From Bacteroidales bacterium (GTDB taxonomy: Bacteria; Bacteroidota; Bacteroidia; Bacteroidales; UBA932): 64,000 nt of DNA. The notes beneath the pieces were generated by a model, which had not been told where the DNA came from, did no database searches, and saw only the letters and a program-made list of their open reading frames with translations. Position numbers and translations under genes: made by a program. The DNA lies in contig JAKSKN010000002.1 of assembly GCA_024401695.1 (NCBI GenBank), positions 124,001 through 188,000 on the forward strand, in the 5' to 3' direction. Positions 7,429-14,559 of the stretch are shown one piece after another (within the stretch, counting starts at the first letter, position 1; the number at the start of each line of letters is the position of its first letter).

Positions 7429-8892
7429 TTATTTCTCAGGGATTGCTTCGAGAACCGCCTTGAGGAATTCCCAGGTCCTTTCGACTGAAGGGATGAAGGT
7501 CCTCTCATCAGGTGAGTGAGGGTACATTACGGTAGGTCCTATGGATACCATTTCCCAGTTAGGGTATTTGTCTCCGAGGAGGGCGCATTCGAGTCCGCCG
7601 TGGGTGGCGAGCACGTTCATTGGAGTGCCGAACATCTTCTTGTGTGTCTCATTGAGAAGGCTGTTGATGGCGAGGTCTGGTTTCGGAGTCCAGCCCGGGT
7701 AGCCGCCGAAGAACTTGATTTTGGCGCCGGCGAACTCGAATATGTACTTGACTCTGAGCGCGAGGTCTTCCTTGGACTCATTGATTGCGCTGCGGAGGAG
7801 GGATGCCACGGTGAGATGACCGCGGCTGCAGCGTACGACGGCGAGGTTGATCGATGTCTCGGTAAGTCCTGGCATGCTCTGGCTCATACGGATCACGTTG
7901 GACGGGCAGGCGGCTATGGCCTTCATAGCGTTCAGGGCGACTGCGTCTTCGATGTATCTTACAGGTTTTACCTGGCGCTCGATGGTGACGGACATGCCTG
8001 GATCGGTCTCCTTGTATTTCTTCTTGAGGTTGCTGAAAATCTTGCGGGCTGCCTTGAGGGCCGGGTTGACCTTCTCTGAAGGGATGAGTACGACTGCACT
8101 GGCCTCGAAAGGAATGGCGTTGCGGAGGCTGCCTCCGGTGAAGTCGGCCAGCTTGGCGCCGTATTTCTCAACGAGAGGGATGAGCGCCCTGACGAGGACC
8201 TTGTTGGCGTTGGCGCGGTAGAGCGAGATGTCCATACCTGAATGTCCGCCTGCAAGACCCTTGACGTCGAAGTTGAATGCCTTGTAGCCTGCCGGGCTCT
8301 TGAGGGACTTGTATTTGAAGTCGGCGACTGCATCGAGTCCGCCTGCGCAGCCTATGCAGAGCTCGAGTTCGTCTTCGGAGTCGAGATTGAGGAGTATGTC
8401 GCCCTTGAGTATGCCCGGTTTGAGAGCCTCTGCGCCGCTCATACCTGTCTCTTCATCATAGGTGACGAGAATCTCTACAGGTCCGTGCTTGACTGTCTTG
8501 TCTTCGGCGACTGACATTGCGAGAGCTACGCCGAGTCCGTTGTCGGCGCCGAGGGTGGTTCCATTTGCAGTGAGCCATTCGCCTTCGACCACGGTCTCGA
8601 TAGGATCCTTGAGGAAGTCGTGCTTTGTGTCGGCTGTCTTCTGAGGGACCATATCCATATGCCCCTGGAGGATGACACCCTTGCGGTTCTCGTATCCCTT
8701 GGTTGCGGGAACGCGCATTATGACGTTGCCGGTCTCGTCTGCGAAGGCTTCGACCTTGTGCTCTTTTGCCCAGTCAAGAAGGTGCTTGCGTACGATTTCC
8801 TCGTGCTTTGACGGGCGCGGACAGCGTGTGAGTCCGTAGAAATTATTCCAGACGATTGCCGGTTTCAGATCTTTGATAGTCATATTCATCAA
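7429..8892 (-). CDS. pepD: Aminoacyl-histidine dipeptidase (PepD, M20 family)
   Basis: Cytosolic M20C dipeptidase of 487 residues that hydrolyses Xaa-His and other dipeptides. Metal-ligand motifs are complete: GHMDMVPQK, TLGADNGLG and TYDEETGMSGA, followed by LNLDSEDE, a second GGHSGMDI block in the lid domain and ATHGGLECALLG near the C-terminus. Two further in-frame ATG codons follow the first within ten residues; any could be the true start. It is the first gene of the minus-strand operon running down to pmbA, and its -7 promoter box lies back to back with that of the divergent peptide transporter, a sensible pairing of peptide uptake and hydrolysis. Confidence 0.95.
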   Translation of the reverse strand: MMNMTIKDLKPAIVWNNFYGLTRCPRPSKHEEIVRKHLLDWAKEHKVEAFADETGNVIMRVPATKGYENRKGVILQGHMDMVPQKTADTKHDFLKDPIETVVEGEWLTANGTTLGADNGLGVALAMSVAEDKTVKHGPVEILVTYDEETGMSGAEALKPGILKGDILLNLDSEDELELCIGCAGGLDAVADFKYKSLKSPAGYKAFNFDVKGLAGGHSGMDISLYRANANKVLVRALIPLVEKYGAKLADFTGGSLRNAIPFEASAVVLIPSEKVNPALKAARKIFSNLKKKYKETDPGMSVTIERQVKPVRYIEDAVALNAMKAIAACPSNVIRMSQSMPGLTETSINLAVVRCSRGHLTVASLLRSAINESKEDLALRVKYIFEFAGAKIKFFGGYPGWTPKPDLAINSLLNETHKKMFGTPMNVLATHGGLECALLGDKYPNWEMVSIGPTVMYPHSPDERTFIPSVERTWEFLKAVLEAIPEK

Positions 8893-8929
8893 TGTTTAGT
8901 GGTTATTCTCTTTGAAAGTATCGTATTTA

Positions 8930-8937
8930 CAAATATA
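8930..8937 (-). promoter_or_regulatory. -7 promoter box for the pepD operon
   Basis: TATATTTG on the minus strand, a perfect TAnnTTTG match, 38 bases before the pepD start codon. It lies only 11 bases from the opposing box of the transporter gene, so the two polymerases would compete for the same short region. Confidence 0.65.
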
Positions 8938-8948
8938 CCATTTTTTCT

Positions 8949-8956
8949 TATCTTTG
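8949..8956 (+). promoter_or_regulatory. -7 promoter box for the POT transporter
   Basis: TATCTTTG, a perfect TAnnTTTG match, giving a leader of about 40 bases before the transporter ATG. It shares the intergenic region with the divergent pepD promoter. Confidence 0.65.
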
Positions 8957-9001
8957 CGAATGCACCACGTGCACTAAAGCAATTAATTATCCACTAATAA
9001 T

Positions 9002-10705
9002 ATGTTCAAAGGTCAACCTAAAGGTTTGTTCGCCCTTGCACTCGCCAATACGGGCGAACGTTTCGGCTACTACACTATGCTCGCCATCTTCATGCTTTTC
9101 CTTCAGGCCAAGTTCGGCTGGGAGCAGGCTACGGCGAGCCAGGTGTATTCCATTTTCCTAGCTGCAGTTTATTTCATGCCTGTCGTAGGCGGTCTGCTTG
9201 CCGACCGGATCGGTTATGGCAAGTGCGTTGTCACCGGCGTCTGTGTGATGTTCCTTGGATATGCCGCTCTGGCTGTCCCTACGGCTGCCAACGGCCTCGG
9301 CGTAGGCCTGATGCTTGGCGCACTTCTGCTCATCGCAGTCGGTACCGGTCTCTTCAAAGGCAACCTCCAGGTGCTTGTAGGCAATCTTTATGACGATCCA
9401 AAGTATTCCGCGAAGCGCGACTCCGCCTTCAGTCTGTTCTATATGGCAATCAACATCGGAGCAATGTTCGCTCCTTCCGCCGCCACCGCCATCACCAACG
9501 GATTCCTCGGAAAGGCCGGCCTCATCTACAAGGCTGATGTTCCGGCACTCGCCCATCAGTTCCTCAATGGCTCGATCACAGATGCAAATGCGGCGAAACT
9601 CGCCGATCTTCAGGCTGTCATGCCGGCGGCTGATGTCCAGGCTATGGTTCCGGCAGACTTCTGCTCATACTACATCGAGCACCTGTCTTCGGCATACAAT
9701 ATGGGATTTGCAGTGGCTTGTGTGTCACTCATAATATCCATCGCAATCTATTTCGCCTGCCGCAGCTGGTTCAAGCACGCTGACGTCAATGTCGCCCAGG
9801 CGAAGAAGCAGTCCGCTGAATCAGGGGTTCAGGCCGCCGAGCTTACCCCGAAGCAGACCCACGACCGTATCGTCGCCCTCTGCCTTGTCTTTGCAGTGGT
9901 GATTTTCTTCTGGATGGCGTTCCACCAGAATGGTCAGAGCCTTACCTGGTTCGCCCGTGACTACACTACAGCCACTACATTCGGCGCAACCCGTCTCGGA
10001 TTCAATATCTGGATACTTGCATTGATAGCGGTGTCCATCTACACGCTTTTCGGTGTCTTCCAGTCTGAGACTTCAAAAGGAAAGATCGCCTGCGGTGCTT
10101 TCACTGCCCTTCTCTGGGGCGGCGCATATTGGATCTACAGCGGAATGCCTGAGGTGCTCGACATCTACCCGCAGCTCTTCCAGCAGTTCAACCCGTTCTT
10201 CGTGGTATTCCTCACTCCTATCTCGATGGCCATCTTCTCAGCCCTTGCAGCGAAGAAGTCTGACAGGCATCCTAAGGGAATGGAGCCTTCCGCCCCGAAG
10301 AAGATCGGTATCGGTATGTTCGTCGCCGCACTCGGCTATCTCATAATGATCATGGCTTCTCTCGGCCAGCAGTCACCAGCCGAACTTAACGGAACCGTCT
10401 CTCCAGACCCGGTGGTGCCTATGTACCTTATCAGTACATATCTGGTTCTCACATTTGCGGAGCTCCTCCTCAGCCCTATGGGCATCTCTTTCGTCTCGAA
10501 AGTCGCTCCTCCGAAACTCAAGGGCCTTATGATGGGTCTCTGGTTTGCCGCCACCGCGGTCGGCAACTATCTCAGCTCCATCCCGGGCCTTCTCTGGATG
10601 AACGTGCCTCTGTGGGCCAACTGGGCAATCCTTATGGCTCTCTGCGTCATTGCCGGCGGCATAATGTTCGCAATGCTCAAGAAGATCGAGGCCGCCACGG
10701 AATAA
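9002..10705 (+). CDS. Proton-dependent oligopeptide transporter (POT/PTR2 family)
   Basis: Inner-membrane proton-coupled di/tripeptide symporter of 567 residues. The start FKGQPKGLFALALANTGERFGYY contains the family ExxERFxYY-type motif (here TGERFGYYTM), and GNLYDDPKYSAKRDSAFSLFYMAIN style PTR2 signature segments follow near residue 125-150. The usual 12 or more hydrophobic helices are visible, with a long polar stretch around residues 180-215. It stands alone on the plus strand, divergent from pepD, and is followed by a strong hairpin terminator. Peptide specificity cannot be read from the sequence. Confidence 0.92.
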   Translation: MFKGQPKGLFALALANTGERFGYYTMLAIFMLFLQAKFGWEQATASQVYSIFLAAVYFMPVVGGLLADRIGYGKCVVTGVCVMFLGYAALAVPTAANGLGVGLMLGALLLIAVGTGLFKGNLQVLVGNLYDDPKYSAKRDSAFSLFYMAINIGAMFAPSAATAITNGFLGKAGLIYKADVPALAHQFLNGSITDANAAKLADLQAVMPAADVQAMVPADFCSYYIEHLSSAYNMGFAVACVSLIISIAIYFACRSWFKHADVNVAQAKKQSAESGVQAAELTPKQTHDRIVALCLVFAVVIFFWMAFHQNGQSLTWFARDYTTATTFGATRLGFNIWILALIAVSIYTLFGVFQSETSKGKIACGAFTALLWGGAYWIYSGMPEVLDIYPQLFQQFNPFFVVFLTPISMAIFSALAAKKSDRHPKGMEPSAPKKIGIGMFVAALGYLIMIMASLGQQSPAELNGTVSPDPVVPMYLISTYLVLTFAELLLSPMGISFVSKVAPPKLKGLMMGLWFAATAVGNYLSSIPGLLWMNVPLWANWAILMALCVIAGGIMFAMLKKIEAATE

Positions 10706-10730
10706 GCGCAGCCTCTGATTCCCATAACTG

Positions 10731-10850
10731 AAAGACCTGCTGGAAAAACCATCTTCCAGCAGGCTTTTCTTTTCCAGGTGCCACTTTTTTACCCCTACCT
10801 GGCAAAAGAAACCTCATTCAGGCCACGATTTTTCCGCAGGTCAAAATGTT
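10731..10850. repeat. 120-bp inverted repeat, left copy
   Basis: Reverse complement matches 14411-14530 over 120 bases without gaps and with eight mismatches by my hand alignment. It contains two hairpins: the CCTGCTGGAA/TTCCAGCAGG stem that terminates the transporter gene, and CCAGGTG/TACCTGG. The inner edge runs into the GH2 gene and supplies its stop codon and last codons. Together with the right copy it brackets a GH2 gene and a RAYT-like transposase gene. Confidence 0.85.
10736..10770 (+). terminator. Intrinsic terminator of the POT transporter
   Basis: Ten-base stem CCTGCTGGAA / TTCCAGCAGG with an eight-base loop, followed by a T-rich stretch (CTTTTCTTTT). It is part of the left 120-bp inverted repeat. 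Confidence 0.8.
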
Positions 10851-13234
10851 AAGCAATGATCGTTGAGAGAAACCTTTATCGGCCCGTCGGCCCCGGCTAT
10901 TGAACGAACGATGACCTGGGCCCTGCCGCTGAAAGTGCGTATGGTCAGGGAACCGGAACCATCTGCGGGGCGTTCGATATGCTTGAATCCCGGATCGCCG
11001 TTACCCCAGCCGAGGAATTGTGCGCCTGACACCGATACCGTAATCGGATAATCCGCATCAGGAACGAAACGGCCCTTTGCATCGCGGGCTTCAATGTCAA
11101 TGATGACCACATCCTGACCGTCACGCTCAAGATTATCCTTGCTCTTTGCAAAGACGATATCTGTCGCAGGCCCGGTGGTTTCGCAAACGGCCTTCACGGA
11201 CTTGCCGTTCCTAACGCCGCGAGCCTCTATCCGGCCCGGCTTGTACGGCACATCGTCCCAACTGGCGAAGCCGTCGGTTTCGACTGTGCGCGTGCCCATA
11301 TTCTTCCCGTTGACATACAGCGTAACCTTGTCGCAATTCGTATATGCCCATACAGAAATCGGGGAGCCCTCGGGGACCGGATGATTCCAATGAGGGCTTA
11401 GATAAAGCACGGTTTCATCCGTCCATACAGACTTGAGATAGAAGGCTTCGTCTTTCGGGAATCCACAGTAATCAAGAATGCCGAACTGGGACCCCGTGGC
11501 GGGCCATACCATAGGATTTGATTCTCCACGATAGTCGAATCCCGTCCAGTAGAACAAGCCTCCAAGTTCAGGATGCTGATGATAATACTTCCAGCCGCGC
11601 TCAATTACGTTGAGCACCCTGCCGTCTTGAGTCATCGGCATTTTCATAGTGCCTTCAGCACCATCCGACGAGCAGACATAGCTGCCGATGCCAGCCATAT
11701 GGGCATTCATTACGCCTTCGCGGTTGAATGAGAGCATTGCGCCGGTTTTAGGGTCGGTGGCATATTTGCCACGGGTGCCGCAGCCGGATGTCTCTTCCGT
11801 TCCCACGCCCGTATGAGACGGAAGTTCGGCGAGAAGCCCGGATATATTATTCTGAATCACATAGTTGAAACCAAATACATCAACACCGCGGTTCGGGTCC
11901 GGACCACTGCTGGAACCATAGGTTGTAGGTCTGGTCGGATCGATTGAGTGGGCATATTCTGTCAAGGAAGCGGCTATGCGTGTACCGAAAACGTTCCATT
12001 CGGCAGCCCATTCCTCATTGCCCACGCTCCATAGAATTACACAAGGATGATTCCTGTCGCGTTCTATCATATTGCGGAACTGGGATTTCTGTTCCTCGTT
12101 CGAACCGAACTGGCGTTGCTCGTCAATCACTGCAAACCCCATTTCGTCACATAGGTCAAGCATCGCCGGCGAAGCGGGATTATGAGAGCTGCGGATTGCA
12201 TTGAAACCATATTTGCGGAGCTGCTGCAGACGGTAGCGCCAGATTTCATCCGTCACGGCCACGCCCACACCGGCATGATCAAGATGCAGGTCGGCGCCCT
12301 TCAGCTGGACCCTCCTGCCATTAAGCAGGAATCCCTGCTCCGGAGAGAACTCTATATCACGCACTCCGAAGCGCTGGGAATAACTTGCAGACAGCGCCCC
12401 GTCGTAATATAGGTCAAGCTTCAGCGTGTAGAGATATGGATCATCAAGACTCCACGGATGGTCAGCCTTTGCAACCTTGTTGCCATCGGCATCAAGGATG
12501 GTTTCGACTGCAGACACTTTTGACGGATCGACGGAAGCGTCTTTATAGACATATTCACAAGAAACCACCCTCCCCTTGTCAACGAAGAACGAATACGGCT
12601 TTATCGCAACCGGCCCAGCTGTGTGCAGATATACATTGCGATAAATACCGGCGCCCTCATAGAACCATCCCTCCTCCGTAGAGGCATCACAGCGGACGCA
12701 GATGACATTGTCGCCGCCATAGTTCAGATAGTCGGTGAGATCGTATACGTCGGACGAATAGCCGCTGACCTGATGCCCCAGATAAAAACCGTTGCAGAAC
12801 ACCTGCGAATTGCGGAAAATCCCCTCGAATTCTATGAAAATCTGCTTGCCCTCCTCTTCGGCCGGCACATTCAGATGTTTTCTATACCAGCCGACCGAAT
12901 TCTCCGGATACTTCCATCCAATGCACTTGTAACCGTGGCTGTGGCTTGCACCGCCATCGTAAGGCAGGCCAACGACCCAGTCGTGAGGCAAGGATACTTT
13001 CTGCCAGCCCGAATCGTCGAATTCCGGCATTATCGGAGCCTTGCTATCGTTGTTGCTTCTGACCTTTGTGTAATAGGTGAAGTATTCGGTGCCGTGAGTG
13101 AAATCCTTCATCATATCACCGGCATTGCCCAGTGCAAATGTCCAGTCATTGTTGATGAGGACCTTCTCAGGACAATTGGCTGATAGAATGGAGCTGACGC
13201 AGAGCGCAGCAAATAGCAATACTGATTTTCTCAT
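10841..13234 (-). CDS. Secreted GH2 glycoside hydrolase (beta-galactosidase-like)
   Basis: Exported family GH2 enzyme, probably a beta-galactosidase or related exo-beta-glycosidase. The start is placed at 13234 because it begins a clean signal peptide (MRKSVLLFAALCVSSILSA); upstream in-frame ATGs would prefix it with polar residues. The domain order is a jelly-roll sugar-binding domain, a short Ig-like domain, the TIM barrel with acid/base motif WSVGNEEW and probable nucleophile region TEETSG, then two C-terminal beta domains. The Ig-like domain between the sugar-binding domain and HPWSLDDPYLYTL is about 30 residues shorter than usual. The gene ends inside the left inverted repeat and lies beside a RAYT-like transposase, so it may have been moved or rearranged with it. 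A role on galactomannan side chains is possible but unproven. Confidence 0.85.
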   Translation of the reverse strand: MRKSVLLFAALCVSSILSANCPEKVLINNDWTFALGNAGDMMKDFTHGTEYFTYYTKVRSNNDSKAPIMPEFDDSGWQKVSLPHDWVVGLPYDGGASHSHGYKCIGWKYPENSVGWYRKHLNVPAEEEGKQIFIEFEGIFRNSQVFCNGFYLGHQVSGYSSDVYDLTDYLNYGGDNVICVRCDASTEEGWFYEGAGIYRNVYLHTAGPVAIKPYSFFVDKGRVVSCEYVYKDASVDPSKVSAVETILDADGNKVAKADHPWSLDDPYLYTLKLDLYYDGALSASYSQRFGVRDIEFSPEQGFLLNGRRVQLKGADLHLDHAGVGVAVTDEIWRYRLQQLRKYGFNAIRSSHNPASPAMLDLCDEMGFAVIDEQRQFGSNEEQKSQFRNMIERDRNHPCVILWSVGNEEWAAEWNVFGTRIAASLTEYAHSIDPTRPTTYGSSSGPDPNRGVDVFGFNYVIQNNISGLLAELPSHTGVGTEETSGCGTRGKYATDPKTGAMLSFNREGVMNAHMAGIGSYVCSSDGAEGTMKMPMTQDGRVLNVIERGWKYYHQHPELGGLFYWTGFDYRGESNPMVWPATGSQFGILDYCGFPKDEAFYLKSVWTDETVLYLSPHWNHPVPEGSPISVWAYTNCDKVTLYVNGKNMGTRTVETDGFASWDDVPYKPGRIEARGVRNGKSVKAVCETTGPATDIVFAKSKDNLERDGQDVVIIDIEARDAKGRFVPDADYPITVSVSGAQFLGWGNGDPGFKHIERPADGSGSLTIRTFSGRAQVIVRSIAGADGPIKVSLNDHCLTF

Positions 13235-13360
13235 ATCAAAGTCATTGAAATCCATACGCAAGTTATGAAAAATCAACGCCGTATTTCAATACTTTTTTTA
13301 CCACTTGGCATACTTTCTTCCCACAGGAAAAGAATCATTATTTATTAATCGGCAAAATAA

Positions 13361-13393
13361 GACCTGCCGGAGAACATCTTCACCCAGCAGGTC
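13361..13393 (-). terminator. GACCTGC hairpin downstream of RAYT gene 1
   Basis: GACCTGCCGG and its near-complement CCCAGCAGGTC form a stem with one mismatch; on the minus strand it is followed by TTATTTTG, so it can end transcription of the transposase gene. The stem is the same GACCTGCYGG sequence found in both copies of the 120-bp inverted repeat, making this a third, degenerate member of that palindrome family. Confidence 0.6.
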
Positions 13394-13395
13394 TT

Positions 13396-14295
13396 TCATT
13401 TGACGTATTTCCGTATTTCTTCTTCAGGGAGATGGACGCGCCGGGAAATCTGTGATAAACCTATCCGATACCTCTTTCTCATTTCTCTGGCCAATTGAAT
13501 TCTCTGCTCAACGTTTAGCATTCTGGTGTTTGAATAATCGGATAATTCTTTGCACAAAGATTCGCATACTCTTCTTGCTTCATCTTCTTCCAGCTCGATT
13601 CCTCTTTCTCTTGCCATCGTATCAAGGATTGCCCTGTCTTTATCCTTACCGGTAGCCGCAAAACATCTGTATCTGTTATGAGTACGTACGATTGATTCAT
13701 ACCGCTCCACGTCAACATAGTTTTGGGGCAATAGGATTCCGTTACACATAAGCCAGTCTTCCGGCACTGTCAAATTCCTTGTTTTTAAGATGGTCTCAAT
13801 CTTATATCTGGGAATGTCTCCAACCCGTGTTGGCTTTCTGATAGAGCCGGAATTATCAATGTACCAGGGCAGAATAACCTTATCCCCTCTGAAATATAAA
13901 GGTCCCGAACCCCAGACATAATCGAAGTACATTATCTTTTTCCCATCTTTTGTCGGTTGCGTGACGACATATAAGGATACATTGAGCAGATATTCAGAAT
14001 CCGTTATTTCATAAAGCGTCATGTTCAATGTGGCATCATTGCGGTCTTCTCTTTTCGCGATATGCATCATTGACAGTTTGTGAAATAGTTTCTTGAATCT
14101 CTCACATTCCTCGAATGTCCCATAGAGTAACACGTGCAAGTGTGTGTCTTCAATGTCAAAAGCTACGATTACGCATTTGCAATTGGCTGCGCAAACGCCA
14201 ATTCTGTTCAGCGCGGCGATGTAGTCGCTTCTTCCAATGATGAAATCTTTTGCATCATTTCCGTTTGAACACAGGTGGTAATATTTCTTTTCCAT
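13396..14295 (-). CDS. RAYT-like HUH/Y1 transposase 1
   Basis: REP-associated tyrosine transposase-like protein of about 300 residues. The HUH motif is DTHLHVLLYG near residue 50 and the probable catalytic tyrosine lies in LLNVSLYVVTQPTKDG, the counterpart of the family's Y..NP...G segment. The C-terminal part is basic and has a helix-turn-helix-like stretch (ISRRVHLPEEEIRKYV). The start at 14295 (MEKKYYHLC) is preferred over the ATG at 14310 because the second RAYT gene of this window begins MRKTYHLC. Codon use is visibly more AT-rich than the neighbours. Such proteins mobilise short palindromes rather than themselves; the flanking repeats with the GACCTGCTGG stem are the likely substrate. 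Confidence 0.75.
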   Translation of the reverse strand: MEKKYYHLCSNGNDAKDFIIGRSDYIAALNRIGVCAANCKCVIVAFDIEDTHLHVLLYGTFEECERFKKLFHKLSMMHIAKREDRNDATLNMTLYEITDSEYLLNVSLYVVTQPTKDGKKIMYFDYVWGSGPLYFRGDKVILPWYIDNSGSIRKPTRVGDIPRYKIETILKTRNLTVPEDWLMCNGILLPQNYVDVERYESIVRTHNRYRCFAATGKDKDRAILDTMARERGIELEEDEARRVCESLCKELSDYSNTRMLNVEQRIQLAREMRKRYRIGLSQISRRVHLPEEEIRKYVK

Positions 14296-14410
14296 ACCTT
14301 GAATCTGCACAAAATTTCCACCGGTGATACAGCTTCGGAAAAGAAATGTATGATTCTTAATAATGTTTTGATGATTCTTAAAGTTTTAACACTTTTTTTC
14401 ATCACACCTT

Positions 14411-14530
14411 AATATTTTGACCTGCGGAAAAATCGTGGCCTGAATGAGGTCTCTTTAGCTAGGTAGGGGTAAAAAAGTGGTACCTGGAAAAGAAAGACCT
14501 GCTGGAAGATGGATTTTCCAGCAGGTCTTT
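14411..14530. repeat. 120-bp inverted repeat, right copy
   Basis: Partner of the repeat at 10731-10850 in opposite orientation (112 of 120 positions identical by hand count). It holds the hairpin GACCTGCTGGAA/TTCCAGCAGGTC and a second AGGTA/TACCT pairing. It sits between the 5' side of the transposase gene and the 3' end of the GH36 gene. Confidence 0.85.
14496..14527 (-). terminator. Terminator of the GPH-GH5-GH94-GH36 operon
   Basis: Twelve-base perfect stem GACCTGCTGGAA/TTCCAGCAGGTC with an eight-base loop, followed on the minus strand by TTTCTTTTCC. It lies 33 bases after the GH36 stop. It belongs to the right 120-bp repeat, so a mobile palindrome appears to serve as this operon's terminator. 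Confidence 0.75.
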
Positions 14531-14559
14531 TATTAAGGGCAGAAGGGAGATCTACCGAT

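Noticed and set aside
10731-14530. Classical composite transposon or IS element
   Set aside because: The 120-bp repeats are not IS ends flanking a DDE transposase, the enclosed HUH protein is RAYT-like, and no target-site duplication was found by eye.
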